A stretch of DNA of 64,000 nucleotides from Glycine soja. Taxonomy: Eukaryota > Streptophyta > Magnoliopsida > Fabales > Fabaceae. Below are positions 34,241 through 47,270 of this stretch, piece by piece. The notes below the pieces were generated by a model. It was given only the letters and a program-made list of their open reading frames with translations, was not told the origin of the DNA and did not search any database. Made by a program: the position numbers and the translations under genes. The stretch lies in assembly GCF_004193775.1 (NCBI RefSeq), contig NC_041019.1:16649020-16713019 (forward strand), in the 5' to 3' direction. Positions within the stretch are counted from its first letter, which is position 1, and the number at the start of each line of letters is the position of its first letter.

Positions 34241-35661
34241 CCAACTTAATCAAAATTTTAATTTTTGCCTTTCATGAATTGTCAATGAAACAATGACTTG
34301 CTTTGCTAATGGCCTGTACCTGTCTATACTCTATTTCAAAGTAACTTGCTTCTTGCAAACAATCTGCTGCTGGGTCCCTTTAAAAAGGGATCTCGCCATA
34401 GGTGCTTTCGTAATTTCCCCCTAGTCATCTTGGAAAGCTGAAAATGACATTTATGCTTATAATTCAAGGAACTCAAACCCATGCTTTAGAATGAACTTGT
34501 ATATAATTGGCCAAGTTTGTCCTCCAATTACATATTATTCAAGCAACTTTGCTTTTGTTTATTTTTTAGTGCGTTAACCAACCTAGCTATCAGAAATTCG
34601 TATAAATTAATAACATGAACATCATTGATGAAATACGTACATTTTTTTTATATATATTATCGAACTAAATTTTTCTAGCTACACTATTAATTACTTAAAA
34701 TTTGTTTAAATATCATTTTTAAAATAATTATTAAAGAGTATTTTTTTTGTCTGATATTCGATAATAGCATAAAGAATCTTAATATATTCTATTTAATTAA
34801 ATTCATAAATATAGCATAAAAAAATACAAAAGTTCTGTTTTTTAATACCCACACAATACATACACTCTCTCTATATATTGATCTATTTTTTTCTGTTTCT
34901 CTTCATATTATATGATAGGATTTTGTTAGGATATTAGTTAAAAAAAATTAAAAAATATTTATTGTACAAATCGAAAAAAAACTTAAAAAATCACAAATAC
35001 TATAATTTTACTCATTCTAATATTTTTTTAATTTTTTAACCATCATCCTAAAAATAGTAATTAATATTTTTCTATATTATATCATATTAATATTATATCT
35101 ATACCTCTTTCTTTTTTTTCTTTTTCTTTTTTATCTTGATGTGTAGTAGTATGAGGTATACATCAAACATTTTTTCAAAGTACAATGTCATTCTAATCAA
35201 TGTCTAACATCGGGGAAAGCTTTTAACTCGAATAATAATCTAGAAAATGGTATTGGAAACCTACCTTATGTTTTCTGAGAACGCCAATTAGCCAAACCAG
35301 TGCACGCCACATTGCGGACACAGATGCAATTACAAGCCGTTGATATCTTTTGCCATAATGGAGACAGACAAGTTTGGTAGATTAAAACAACGCGGTTTTC
35401 TTAACCATTCGAAAACTGTTATATGCATGCTAGCACGTGTATCTCATTTTGGGAAGGTATGTAACCGTTCCAAAGGTTGAAATTAATGCATGACAATTCA
35501 AAGGTTGGTAGAATATCTGTCATTATTTGTTATATATTTTTCATTATTTTCTGCTTTCATTCTTGGGTCAGCTTATTTTGGAATAAAATATACTTTTACT
35601 TATTCCATGTTTAAGAATGGATCAAATTCTAAATCTTCATTGAGAATCTAAATATCACATC
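33781..35661. other. AT-rich intergenic sequence
   Basis: Contains an (AT)n microsatellite at 34182-34239. No gene was recognised. Confidence 0.4.
34182..34239. repeat. (AT)n microsatellite
   Basis: About 29 uninterrupted AT units. Confidence 0.95.
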
Positions 35662-36663
35662 TAGAGTAGAAATGAGTCTAGTCAAGCTAAACTTTATTAG
35701 ATTTGAGTTCGGTTTGAGTTGAATATGCAAGGTTTGAGCTTAACTCATTATCTGTCATAGACTTCTTTCAAAAGCTCGACTCGACTTACATAAAAGTTTG
35801 ACTTGGTTTACGAGCCTATTTAAAAACTTACTTAAAGACGTCTTTGATCAATTAATTAATTTAAAACCTAGTGAAATACTAACTAAAAAAAAACTTATAA
35901 AATTTCGTATAAGTAATGTACAAATCCAAAAATAATTGATAAACCAAATCATATTGAATTCAAGTCGTTAAAACATAAAGTATATCAAAAGGAAATGAAA
36001 AAAACATAATATTAAAAAATGCATGGATTAGAGATGATTTATATTAATATAGTCAAATAAAAATATTTAAATTGTCTAAAAATTTCTTTACAAAATATTT
36101 TTTTCCTTGAAAGTATTAATCTGGTTGCATTATCCTTTTAGCTTGAGTCTCTCTTTTTTTTTTAAATTTTTCACATGCAAGTGAACAACTCTCTAAGTAC
36201 TTTATGTCACTTCATCCTGTCATTTATAATGCCAGGTATAGATAATAATCGTTAATCTGTCAGTTGCTATAAAGCTAGCAAACAAAATATAATTCAAGAT
36301 ATATACCCTTAAATCAATAAATTAAAGTGCAGACTTCTACCACAACATGATGTTTAACATTTTGACAGCACTAGAATTATAGCAATAATTGAATTTGACA
36401 TAGTTAAGTATATGTTAAAAATGTTTTAAAAGTTTTTTATTTAATAATAATAATAGTTATTATTATTATTATTACTATTTAAACCGACCGGCTTGTCAAA
36501 TTTAACAATTTTTTTTATAGTTTGAGTTTACCTTTCTTTATCTAAATTTTTTTTTTAAAAAACTTGAGTTTGACCTTTATAATAAACAAGTCAAGTCGAA
36601 CCGAACCTTAAATAAATTGAGTCAAAGACCATTGACAAGCTGTTCGGCTCATTTTCATCCCTA
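35662..36663. mobile_element. hAT-like non-autonomous element, about 1 kb
   Basis: Left end TAGAGTAGAAATGAGTC and complement of the right end TAGGGATGAAAATGAGCC match at 12 of the 17 aligned positions plus a 1-base shift. Both sides continue into AAGCTCGACTCGA/TCAAGTCGAACCGAA-like subterminal motifs. The interior is AT-rich, without coding capacity. The 8-bp flanks are not clearly duplicated. Confidence 0.5.
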
Positions 36664-37822
36664 AATTCACACCACTCATACTAACAATTTTTGGTAACAT
36701 TTTTCTTCTCTATATTTTTGCAAATTGGAACATTTATGAATAAGGTATGAAGCATAAACATTAACAGTCCAAATAAGCTAAGCTGTGGTTTAGCTACATT
36801 TAAAGTTTGATTTATTTAACAAATCACGTTAAACATTTTTATAATGTTTTTTAGTCAAGTGGGTTAGATTGGATCGAGGTTTTCACAAAAGTCTATTAAG
36901 CTTGATGTACAAACCAATTTATAAATAATATTATTGAAATAAAAAGAATTAATATTTAATACAATATTATATCATTATTTTAACAAGTAGTAAAACATTA
37001 ATTTTTTTTTCTTTCTTACTTGAGTGCACCGGTCTGGCTATAAAATCTAGTTTATTTTTGCGGTTTTAACAACTTTTAGTGCGATCATTTATTAACCTGT
37101 AAGCTTATTAACTTGTTTGGTGATAGGTGATCTATTGGCCATTAAATCTATTGAATTTTTCAGCCATAGGTCCCATAACTTGTGAGCCCTCTATATGTTA
37201 GCCTTTTTAAAGTCCATCAGCCTATTTAAAATCTTATATGAAATAGAGATTTAAATTTAACCTATTTCCAACCCTGATGAACATGTAAAAAATATTGGAT
37301 ATAACAATTTAAGTAAAAAATTTCAATTAATTTAGGATAATATATCATTCAGAAAACATAAATACTCTACACTAATTAGGATTTGCAAGTGTCGATTAAA
37401 TTTTACTAATTAATGAGTACTTTTTTATTCGTTAGGTAAGAGTACAATTAATAAATTATACTTTAACTCATACAAAAGGTATAATGTGCACTTTATAATG
37501 CACTATCATCCTTACACAGTTACATTAGTACCTCAAAATTTCTTACCGAAAAAAAAATGCATAGACGGGGTAAAAGTGTTAGGATATTTGATATTTTTTT
37601 TCTTCTTAATTTTGGTTTATGTAAGGTTTTGTTGATTTCTTTTAGCATTTGATGGTGATGTGTCATGCATAACTATTTTGTGGTAGTATGTAATATTGCA
37701 CATCACGTTATCATTAAATCATTATAAAAAAGTTGTTATTTAAGTTAAAAATTTATTTTGGTAAGATCAAAATCAAATAAAATAATTTATTTTAAAAAAA
37801 TTGATAGAGACCATGTTTTACT
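36664..37822. other. Repeat-derived AT-rich sequence
   Basis: Stretches at 36840-37280 (GGTTAGATTGGATCGAGG and TTTCCAACCCTGATG) look like halves of another degenerate MITE, but I could not pair the ends. Confidence 0.35.
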
Positions 37823-38011
37823 GACGGCTATCTTGATTGCCAACATGGCTGCCCACATCTCAGCTTCAAAGGTTGGGTACGTTGATACCAATGTTGTAAG
37901 CAAAAGCACCTAAAAACTGCATGTCATTATTAATAAAAATGTAGCCACAGCCAGCCAATCCCGGGCTCTCCCTCGCAACCCCATCAATAGAGGCTACCAT
38001 AAATTTGAACA
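37823..38011 (-). pseudogene. LINE-type RNase H domain remnant
   Basis: The minus strand reads SIDGVARESPGLAGCGYIF, then LGAFAYNIGINVP and EMWAAMLAIKIAV. These match the first and second blocks of the plant RNase H-like domain found at the end of non-LTR reverse transcriptases. The catalytic Asp of DGVAR and Glu of SEMWA are kept. A TGA/TAA-type stop falls between NVPNL and SEMWA, and upstream RT sequence is missing. Confidence 0.75.
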
Positions 38012-38345
38012 CTATAAGAAATTAAATTGATGACTGTAGCAAGGTTTGATCCCAATGATCATCAAATCTGATACTGTTTCTTCTGTAGTCTAGATATGGT
38101 AGAAAGCAAAAGTTATAAGAGAAAGAAACTTTAATTTCAATATAAAAAGAATATTATAATATATTAATTTAACTATCAATTTTTAGTTAGTCCTCACTCT
38201 TGAATGTAAGGACTTCTTTCGATTTATTCTCTTCACATCACTTTTATATCAAGCATATCACATATGGTAATTTTTATATTTTGTAAGTTGAATCTTTGAC
38301 TCTCTTTGGGATTTGTGTAAGCTAAATGTTCCATTTATGTGAAAT

Positions 38346-38700
38346 ATTTGATTTAATTATATTTTCAGTCCTCGTATTTCTCATTTACACCAATTTGATC
38401 TTCTTTCTTTTTTTATGTATTTGATCTTCACTATTTTAATTATGTAATTTTTATCTATTCATTAACTTAAGATCCAATATTTCACAAAATATTAACATGA
38501 TACGTGTCACATTAGCATTTCTTTTTTAAACAGTCACATTATCATTTTTATTCATTATTGAGGATTAAGTTAATAAATAAACCGAAAATAGAACAAAATT
38601 ACATAACTACAATAGTAAGGAAAGATCATTCACAAGAAAATGAAAAGAAGAGATTCACTAAATTGAAAAATAGATAAAAATGCAGTTAAGTCTATATATA
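38346..38700. mobile_element. Long-TIR MITE (Mutator-like)
   Basis: The two halves (38346-38500 and 38545-38700) are imperfect inverted repeats over roughly 150 bp. For example, TTTAATTATGTAATTTTTA pairs with the complement of ACAAAATTACATAACTAC. The element is essentially a foldback. There is no coding capacity. Confidence 0.6.
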
Positions 38701-40587
38701 CTTAATTTGATATTTAAAATAAATTCTTTGGGTTTACATGACCATAAAAACAACCAATTATATGTAGATATTATCTCACTTTATAGCTAGTTTAAGTGTT
38801 CATCTAATATATACCTTTATAAATTACATAACATACCTCCCACCACACTCAAATGTACTACGTACACTTGATAAAGAGAAAATATAATAAAATTAATGGA
38901 AACACTATCCAGATGTAACATTTTCAAATCAAGTTCAATGAACATATATACAAATGACGTATGTGATAAGCTGTATTTATATATATACCCAATCAATTAG
39001 GTAGTTGAGTAATGGACTAGGACCACTTTTGTGAGGAATAAGATACAAATTGGCACACCTTGCATCATATTTAAACATAGATTATATTTTTATCCATTTG
39101 TCAATTCTCTTTACCTCCGTGCCTTTCTTTCGATATCTTTAGCATTGACTTTAAAAGATATAAGAGATATATTAGACCCCTAAAGCTAAAATGTGTCTAT
39201 TTCACAATTAATGATATCTGACAGTAAAAATGGCTGCATTGCAATGCGTATTCTATCTATAGTATTTTTTTTATTTTTTTTTAGAATTCTATCTTTAGTT
39301 AAGGGTTAAAGAAACAGACTCGTGGAAATCTTCAATAGCGACATAATAGTTTACATATAATTTTTAAAAATGTCACTAAAATTTTATTAATGACAAAAAT
39401 TGCTATTATTTACAAAAAAAAAATTATGTCACTAATGCTATAATTTCATGTAATGCGAATAATTAATGAGAATAAAAGGAAAAAAAAACTAGTAGCAGAG
39501 GAAAATGGTTTTCGGTTTCTCTTCACTATCCAGAAAGTTTAATGTGGAAAGAGAGAGAAAGAAATAATAGATATTGATGAAGTATTTGAAATTTACGAGT
39601 GTTTAAATATGACCACCCATACGTAAAAACCGTAATTATCATTTAGAAAACCAACAAGTTTGTTATTAACGTGAATGTTATTTTAACTAACTTAATAAAA
39701 GCATAAATACATACATTTAAATTTACTAATTAATAATGCATAAAAAAGGGGTGCAGCAAAACAGTAAATGCTTTTGTGAATCATGAAGGTAAATAAATGT
39801 CTCCATCGGGGTCAATCAATTTTGTTACTCTCCCTTTTTATCTTGAGTCTCTCAATATGTAGAGAGAGATCATTAGTTCGCTTTGGTGGCATTGAGTAGT
39901 ACGTGTGGTTGAGCTAAGGCGATAATGTTACTACTACTTCACAGAAAGACATAAATGGAACATTAACCTAATAAATATTGCACATGGGAGAAGAAAAAGC
40001 ATATCAAGTATAACATATTCCTAAAAATAAAGTACTAATATACGGGAGAAAGCAACCAATACATGTATAGAAAGAAACTTGGTTTGCCAAATAAAAAGTG
40101 GCTTAGAGTGTTTAACAAATAGACCGAGCCTCACCTTTTTCAAAGCTTAACTTTGTGGGATCCAATTAAGTCCTTTTCCATTTATGTATACAATTTTGAT
40201 AAAACTACACTTATCTGTCTCCCTTTTGAGTCTATCCTGGTTCAATTAAATAATCTGAATCTGATTAATTAAGCACGCGCGCAATTTTTTTGTTTGTATT
40301 TGTCAACGCTAAGAATCGATGCTTAGCGTGATATTTCAACCACACAAGCAGCATGGTACCTTGCCATTTAGGTCACAATGTGTTGTTGTAACAATAGTTT
40401 ATGGCAAATCGAAAAAATTAATGGCTAAGTCGCAGACAACGTCACTTTCTTTAAGACGTTTCGTGGCACTACCAAAAATTGAGCAAGCAGACTATCAACC
40501 ACGAAGTCCCCAGGATAAAACAGCCCAGATCACTGTATAAGATTTCCACTGCACTGAGAGAACCTTTTCTAAAATTACACCCTCTTG
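38701..40587. other. AT-rich intergenic sequence
   Basis: No gene or clear repeat was recognised; short frames such as 40319-40540 have no family signature. Confidence 0.4.
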
Positions 40588-40845
40588 TATGACTTGAAAA
40601 GTCACTCTAAAGCCACCCGAAAATATGACTTAAAAAGTCACTTTAATAGCCAACCGAAAAATATGACTTGAAAAGTCACTCTTATAGTCAACCGAAAATA
40701 TGACTTAAAAAGTCACTCTTATAGCCAACCGAAATTATGACTTAAAAAATCGCTCTTCTAGCCAACCAAAAATATGACTTGAAAAGTTACTCTTATAGTC
40801 AACCGAAAATATGACTTAAAAAGTCACTCTTATAACCAACTATAT
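40588..40845 (+). repeat. 37-bp tandem repeat, seven copies
   Basis: TATGACTTaAAAAGTCACTC units start at 40588, 40624, 40662, 40699, 40736, 40773 and 40810 (spacing 36-38). They are linked by AGCCAACCGAAAA. Each unit contains the palindrome TGACTT/AAGTCA, so every copy could form a small hairpin. Confidence 0.9.
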
Positions 40846-41942
40846 GAGAGGGAGAAAGAAAAGTTGAAGAAATGTTTCTCAACTGGGACTAGGAAAAATA
40901 AAAAAATAAGCTCTCTATATATAGGGAGTGAAACACTATTCAAATTTTTATCTTGAGCGATGTGGAACTTGAAGCCTTTTTTTTTTCTTTCTTTTTTCTC
41001 AAACTTTCATCGTTTCTTCTAATAGTTTGCTCACCATAATTAAGGAAACATTCAAATACTTAGTAATGCGTAGAAAAACGTAAACCAACCAATGTACGTA
41101 TGATTTTTCTTGTGTTTTTCTCTGTCCTATTTTTAACTTACTTTTCTCAAGTCATGTGATCACTCCGTTTACATTACCCATCCTTCTCACTCACGAGTTC
41201 CATGAACCCTAATTAAGTACTTCTGCGTACAATTTGTTAATTTTTACTTAGTATCCTAATCATTGTTAATTTGCTAATTCAAAAACCATGGTTACTACTT
41301 AATCAAGTACTATTGTTAACGAATATTTTAAAGACATTAATTAAGAAAATAATAAATAAATTATTAAAAATCAAAGTGAATATATTTATAAATTACATAA
41401 TACTAACTACTATATATACTTTTTTTTAATAAAAAACCTTTTTTAAATTTCTAAATCAATAATTTTAGTAGACTAATCAACATTGTCACTTATATACAGT
41501 TGTGTGCATGCATGATGATAATTGATATTGGTTTTGTGGGTCCAAACTCCAAAGGCTAGTAGGCCACATATATATGCCTATTGACGATGATTGTTTGGTT
41601 TAGTTAACACTTTTAAAAGATTTTTCTTGATAAGTTATCTCTCGCCTGCCACATCAACAACCTCAGAGTGACTCCTCCATCCAATGTTTCATTCGCGTTA
41701 ATTTTTCTGGAACCAGTGGCGCTACAGTTCATTTTTTATTTGAAAAGGCTGCAACGCATAATCTAACTGCTGTTATAACCTGTGTTCACTTTTCATATAT
41801 TTTATAGGTGATTGCTTCTATACCTTCAAAGTTCATACGATCTCATTACCTTTTAGTCTTAAACCAATAAAAAAACAATTATTTGTATATTAAAATTACA
41901 TCATACATAAGTTAGAATTTGATTTAATGATATTTTAAATTT
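40846..41942. other. AT-rich intergenic sequence
   Basis: Nothing recognised beyond A/T runs. Confidence 0.4.
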
Positions 41943-42670
41943 TAGGTTAAATTATTTTACAGGTCCGGTCCTATCTGTTTGATAATTTTAGTTAATTCTT
42001 TTTTTTTTTCATTTGAGTCCTTGAATTTATATATATTTATTTTTAATTAGGTTGTTTTGTCTAATTATCTTTACGAAAAATTAATTGTCTAAATTAGTTG
42101 CGTGAATTTGAAGTAAGATTGTTGTAGGATAAAATTTGGAAAGACTTATGAAAGAATCCAAGGGTGAAGTGAACTTACAAATGTAAAAATGATGGTTGAA
42201 AAATTTGGCTAATTCTGGACTCAAATCCTACATAGATGATAATATTGTCCTCGACATATCATAAGAGAACTAAGAAGCACAAATTTGGACATGGTATTGG
42301 ACACAACGACAACAACTAAAAACAAGGGATATAGGGACACGGTGGATACCTATATATATGTAAAATAAGAACATGACCAAAATTTAAATATGATTAAACA
42401 TGACAATAAAAATTATATATTCATATGATAATTTAAGAAAAAGTACTAACTACTAAGAGGCGTCAAGAGATATGCCATATGTTTAGCAAAAAGTACTAAG
42501 ACTAAGAGGCATCAAGTCTAACAAAAAGTTTAAGTACTAGTCTATCAAAGCCCTTGGTCATCTTCATTGAAAAAGATAACTTCTAAAACTAGTTCATCAA
42601 CAGATAAATTGGCTATTTCAAGGATTTCATCGTCATCAAATAAAAACCTATCTCCTGCAATATCCCACAT

Positions 42671-44690
42671 TCAAGTTTCCTCTTCATTGTAGTTTGAGGA
42701 ATTTCTTGAAATGAGATGAAGATTGCTATGAACATATACAAGATCCTCCACTCTTTTAGGCGTCATCTTATTTCTTTTCGAACTATGTATGAAATCGTAG
42801 GTGCTCCAATTCCTTTTGCAACAACAAGAAGAAGATGGTTGCCCAAGTAACTTAAGGACAATCTTTTGAAGTGTTGGTGCATAAGCACCATGAACAAGCC
42901 ACCAAAATTTTGCATCCAATTCAATTCTATCTCTTAAAGAGTCAACATCATGAAATCCTTCTCTTTTACCAAAAAAATTGCAAACTCCAAATTGATTTGT
43001 CTTCTTACATCAACATCATCAAAGTATCTTCTAAAGAATTTCTTCCTTTCATCAGTAAGTTCTTCATCTTGATGTGGGGGAATTCCTGATGGATCTTCAC
43101 CTAACCATTCATGACTATAATATCTACAACGTTAAAAAAATATAAACATAAATTAATATAACCCACAAAGAAATGCATGTAATAAAATATAATCATAAAT
43201 TAATTTAAGGATATAAAGTATTACCTTGGGTTTAAAGAATGTGGTGTGCTACTCTTAGTCCAACGGTCCATTAATATTTTGTGCACTATGTCATAAAAGG
43301 GTGATTCTTCATTTTTTTTTGTCTTTCTTTCATGTCGATATATGACTTGTCTCACATTTTCAATCATTGAATCCCACATTTCATATTCCAAGTGAAGACA
43401 AGCCATATCATTATCTGTCTTTCTAAGAACATCATAAATAGGAGTAGTGAAAGAAAGTATGTAATCCACCTTGTCCCACCAAATATCATTCAACAAAGTT
43501 TCTTTCACTTTTTTTGCCTTTCTAACATCATCATCCTCGTAAGTAGACCATTCAAGACTAATAACCATCTTTTGGAGTCTGTCTTTCAAACTTCTAAACC
43601 TCTTAAGCATCACAATAGTTGAAGCAAATCTTGTAGGAGCAACAAAATGCAACTTTAATGAGTTGAAGTTGTTGTATATCAATAATTTCATAGAGTGTCC
43701 CATGACAAAAATTTTAATAAAATTAGCATCGTCTGCAATTTGCGCGATCCAAGAACATTGTTCATAAATAAAAAAAAATTTCTCAGCATCCTAGGCTGCG
43801 CAAATATTTTTCAATGCAAGGTTAAGGTGTGCACAACACAAGGAGTCCAATAGATGCCAGGAAACTTGTTCTCTATGATCATACTTGATGTCTTACATAC
43901 ATTTGCATTATTAGTCACAATTTGTACCACATTTGATGGCCCAACCTCCATAATTGCATCTTTGATGTGTTGACCAATGAAATCCTTGTCCTTTATATCA
44001 TCATAGCAATTTACTGCCTTTAAGAACATTGGTCCGATCCACTCTTAGTGATAGCCATGAATTTGATAAAAGGTCTTCTTTAAGGATAACTCCACCCATC
44101 ACTAATAATGGTCACACCTTTCTAATTCCATGAATATCTTATTGGTTGCAAGAGGTTCTCCACATGGTTTCTCTTTGTTGTAAGCAAAGTAGTTCTCAAC
44201 TTATTGTAACTTGAAGGCTTATATCCACTGAGATTAGGAGTATTGGTTGCCCTATAATAAGGATTCCTTGTTAATTGAAATGGTTACCCTTAAGAGAAAA
44301 ACATCCTTACAATCCTGGCATCAAGACCATCTCCGCCTTGCAAATTGAAATCTTTTTCTAAAGGACTTGAGACTTTTGGAGGAGCACCATCTTGTGTCTG
44401 TTTGCCTTCACCAAGTAGAGAGACAATTTTTTTCTTTGAATTTGGTATCTTCAAAGTTGCTTCATTGTCCAGTTTTTTTAATTTGTTAAGTTTTGAAGGA
44501 GTCACCTTTGAACAAGGTCCAACTTCTTCTCCCGAGATTTTCAGCAGGTAGCCTTTACTCTAGTGTAAGACCCGATGAATGAAATTTTGCACAAATTGCA
44601 TTTGATCATGGCATTTACCTTGCCAAGAGTCTTTCTTAACTTTGTGACTCTTCACCATAGGGGTTTGATTTGATCCTCTTGCTCTATAGC
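42671..44690 (-). pseudogene. Decayed hAT transposase
   Basis: The minus strand carries, in order: a BED-finger remnant (about 44620-44530) with CNLCKISFIGSYTRVKA; a linker (44505-44290) with ARIVRMFFS; a core segment from about 44230 (SGYKPSSYNKLRTTLL), then FLKAVNCYDDIKDKDFIGQH, VGPSNVVQIVTNNANVCK and IYWTPCVVHTLTLH (44029-43811); a central block (43703-43221) with FVAPTRFASTIVMLKRF; and a C-terminal block (42919-42671) with WWLVHGAYAPTLQKI and RNWSTYDFIHS, the hATC dimerisation signature. Stops and frame changes separate the blocks (for example a TAA just upstream of the FLKAVN segment), so no functional protein is expected. It explains the hAT ends around it. Confidence 0.9.
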
Positions 44691-45812
44691 CTCATTAGCA
44701 TTATTCATCTCTACAATAAAAAAAATGGATACAATAAGAATTAAGCAAAATAAAACATTGAACAAAACCTATATATGTATGAACGAGCACATGATCAGTT
44801 AGGAAAAAAAAGGAAAAACTTTGATTACATAAAGAGAGACAAAATATAATGTCCAAGGTCACTTTCTCTATTTTTGTTATCCAAACAAAAAGAATTTTTA
44901 TTTATAACAAACCCATAATTTTATCTTATGAAACAGGAAAAATAAAACATAGAAAAGAGAAAGAAGCCCTGAATTTTATATTAGGAAATAGGAAAAATGA
45001 AACATAGAAAAGACAAAGAAACCTATAATTTTATATAATAAAAAAGAAAAAATAAAACAAAAAAGAGAAAGAAACCCATAATTTTATAAATTCTACATAT
45101 TTAATATACCTACAATTTATATACTCGGGCAATGCCCAAAGATTGAAAACAATTTTATACCCTGACACTATATTCGGATCCTATTATTCAATTTTGCATT
45201 TCAGAAAAAAAATATTGGAATCCTATTAAAAATTTATATCAAAAGATAAAACAAACAAAAAAAATACCAACAATATACTATTGTTTAATATTTTTATTAT
45301 TATTGGCTAATTTTGATGTGAATTTAGTATAAATTCAATATAAAATACCATGTATATCATGTGAAATGTGAAAATTTTAAGTATAAAATTCAATATAAAA
45401 AGAAATATACATGATGTACTACACATAAGAAAATAGGGGAGCAATCAAGCATATTAGAAAAGATAAAAACAGGGGAGTGAGCTACATACGCGGGGTGATG
45501 GAGGTGACGACATGTGAGGATGGAGGCATTTGGTTTGCTTGCGGGAAATGTGAAAGAAAAAGAAGAAGGTGCATAAGAAGGAGAATGAATTTGTATTTGG
45601 TAAGCATTTTTTTTAATAAACGATAAAAATAGGCAATGTGTCTGCATCCGGATACTGGGTTGCGTCCAATCGCTCGTGTCCAGCGGCCCAACCATGTTCG
45701 GCGATGGCGGATGAACTCGACACAGTGTTGCATGCAAGTCATGTCCACTTACGTGTCTGACACAATTTTGGCGCGGGACACGCTCGTGCACGGCCGCGTC
45801 CGTGCTTCTTAG
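44691..45812. other. 5' untranslated half of the hAT element
   Basis: AT-rich to about 45470, then GC-richer subterminal sequence (45640-45812). A minus-strand frame at 45899-45390 crosses the TIR and is not supported as a gene. Confidence 0.4.
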
Positions 45813-46180
45813 TGTGAGAATGCTTAGGTAGACTTGTAAGGTGACAATACTAGATTCAAGGATTAATTGATCCATGTGGTTAATTTTTTGTAACAACATC
45901 TAGACAAAAGGACCAAGTTGAGTGATATTGGATTCAAGTCTTGTAGATGAAAAAAAGTGATTGAGAAGAGAGAGTAAAGGTGATCATCTAAGTTCTCTGA
46001 TAGATATTAGTCATCAATAAAACTAGTGAATCAATGTCATGGGTACCAAACAAAAAATTTCAAGTTCAGAGACTTAATTGAAAAATAGTTCAAATACCTA
46101 ATTAAAAATAACCAAATAATTTGAGGATTTGCAAAGTAATTTAACCTATATTTTTAATTGCGACTATGTCTAGCATTAAC

Positions 46181-47270
46181 GATTAAGGTAAATGGTCTAT
46201 CATGGATTGCACTTAGAAATCCTTGGATTTATCAAGATGTACAATCATATCATGAATCCACCCCCATTAGAATATTTTCTCCTTATCGTCCCTCCCTCTC
46301 CCATATCCTCACATGCTGCCTCTGATGACCGACAACACCTCCTCCGACGCCTCCAATGACCAATAGCGCTTTCACCTCCACCATTTCCACCTTTGATCGT
46401 TCAACCATTGTAGATCTATCTCTATCACAGAACCGCCACCGTTGTAGATCCATCTCTCTCACAGATCCATCGCCTTTGCAGATTCATCATCGTCGTAGAT
46501 CCGTCTCCATTATAGCTCCACAATCGTCGCAGCTCTGCCTTCGCTGCGGTTTTGCATGCCTCAATCATGACTTCATCTTTGTCCTGGACCCACTGTCATC
46601 GTGACTTCATATTTGTCCTAGATCCACCTTTGTCGCGGATCAGCCGTCGACATCGCTTCGTCTTTGCCATGGATCCCTTGATGTCATGGCTCGCGTTGTT
46701 CTTCCCCAATCTCTTACCCAAGCTATTCTATTCTATTCCTAGATTTGATTTGATTTTTTCCTCTTTTTTTAATTTGGATATGGATTTTTTTTCTGGGCAT
46801 AGATTAAAAGATTGTTGATGTTTCATTTTCATTTTTGTTTTTTGTTTTATTTTTATGATCCAGAACAAGATTTTATAATCTGGAACTAGAATTTCTGAGT
46901 TCATGTTTTGTAAAGTATTCATAAGGCAGATGTGTAGGCTTAATTAGTGAAGAAGATGATTTTGTGTTTTCATATTCGATGGCAATGGGATCTAATGTGG
47001 TGTGGGTGTTGTGACTACTCGAGAAAAAGCAGAAAAGAGGGGGAAATTGCGTCGTCGTCAGAAATCGTCCCTAGTGATGATACATAATGAAGAGAGAAGC
47101 TATGAAAGGTTGAAAAAGAAATTTGGCTGTCCCTAGTGATGATACATAATGAAGAGAGAAGCTATGAAAGGTTGAAAAAGAAATTTGGCGTGTAGGATGT
47201 AGGATAAAATTTTACATCTTAGATCAATTCAAAGACTATAAATAATGATTCATGACAAACCACTTAATTG
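46181..47270. mobile_element. TIR element, about 1.1 kb, with GC-richer interior
   Basis: The left 80 bp (46181-46260) and the complement of 47190-47270 align over their length: GTAAATGGTCTATCATGG versus AAGTGGTTTGTCATGAATC, then CTTGGATTTATCAAGATGTA versus TTTGAATTGATCTAAGATGT. The interior at 46320-46700 is GC-richer than its surroundings, with repeated GTAGATCCATCTCTCTCACA and TCGTCGTAGATCCGTCTCC phrases. It may be a captured gene fragment, but no domain is recognised. Confidence 0.55.
47067..47190 (+). repeat. Perfect 62-bp tandem duplication
   Basis: The unit starting GTCCCTAGTGATGATACA at 47067 is repeated immediately at 47129 with no mismatch that I can see except at the junction base. 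It lies inside the TIR element. Confidence 0.92.

Larger units (their letters stand above)
42262..45820. mobile_element. hAT transposon with TIRs and imperfect 8-bp target duplication
   Basis: The terminal repeats are CTAAGAAGCAC at 42270-42280 and GTGCTTCTTAG at 45802-45812, a perfect 11-bp match. Flanks are TAAGAGAA (42262-42269) and TGTGAGAA (45813-45820), matching at 6 of 8 as expected for an aged hAT duplication. Element length is 3,543 bp. Its minus strand carries a decayed transposase. The right subterminal region is rich in GTGTCC/GGACAC motifs. Confidence 0.82.
41943..46148. mobile_element. Long-TIR element split by a nested hAT insertion
   Basis: Left end TAGGTTAAATTATTTTACA (41943) and the complement of the right end TAGGTTAAATTACTTTGCA (46148) match at 17 of 19. 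Similarity continues inwards (CATTTGAGTCCTTGAATT versus CAATTAAGTCTCTGAACTT). Without the hAT insert the element would be about 660 bp with arms of about 330 bp, a Mutator-like MITE. No transposase of its own is present. Confidence 0.6.

Noticed and set aside
45390..45899. 169-residue minus-strand frame
   Set aside because: It runs across the hAT terminal repeat and its GTGTCC-rich subterminal region; no family match recognised.
46356..46818. Plus-strand frames of 82-88 residues
   Set aside because: Low-complexity TCC/CAC-rich phrases give the openness; kept only as a possible captured fragment in the TIR element.
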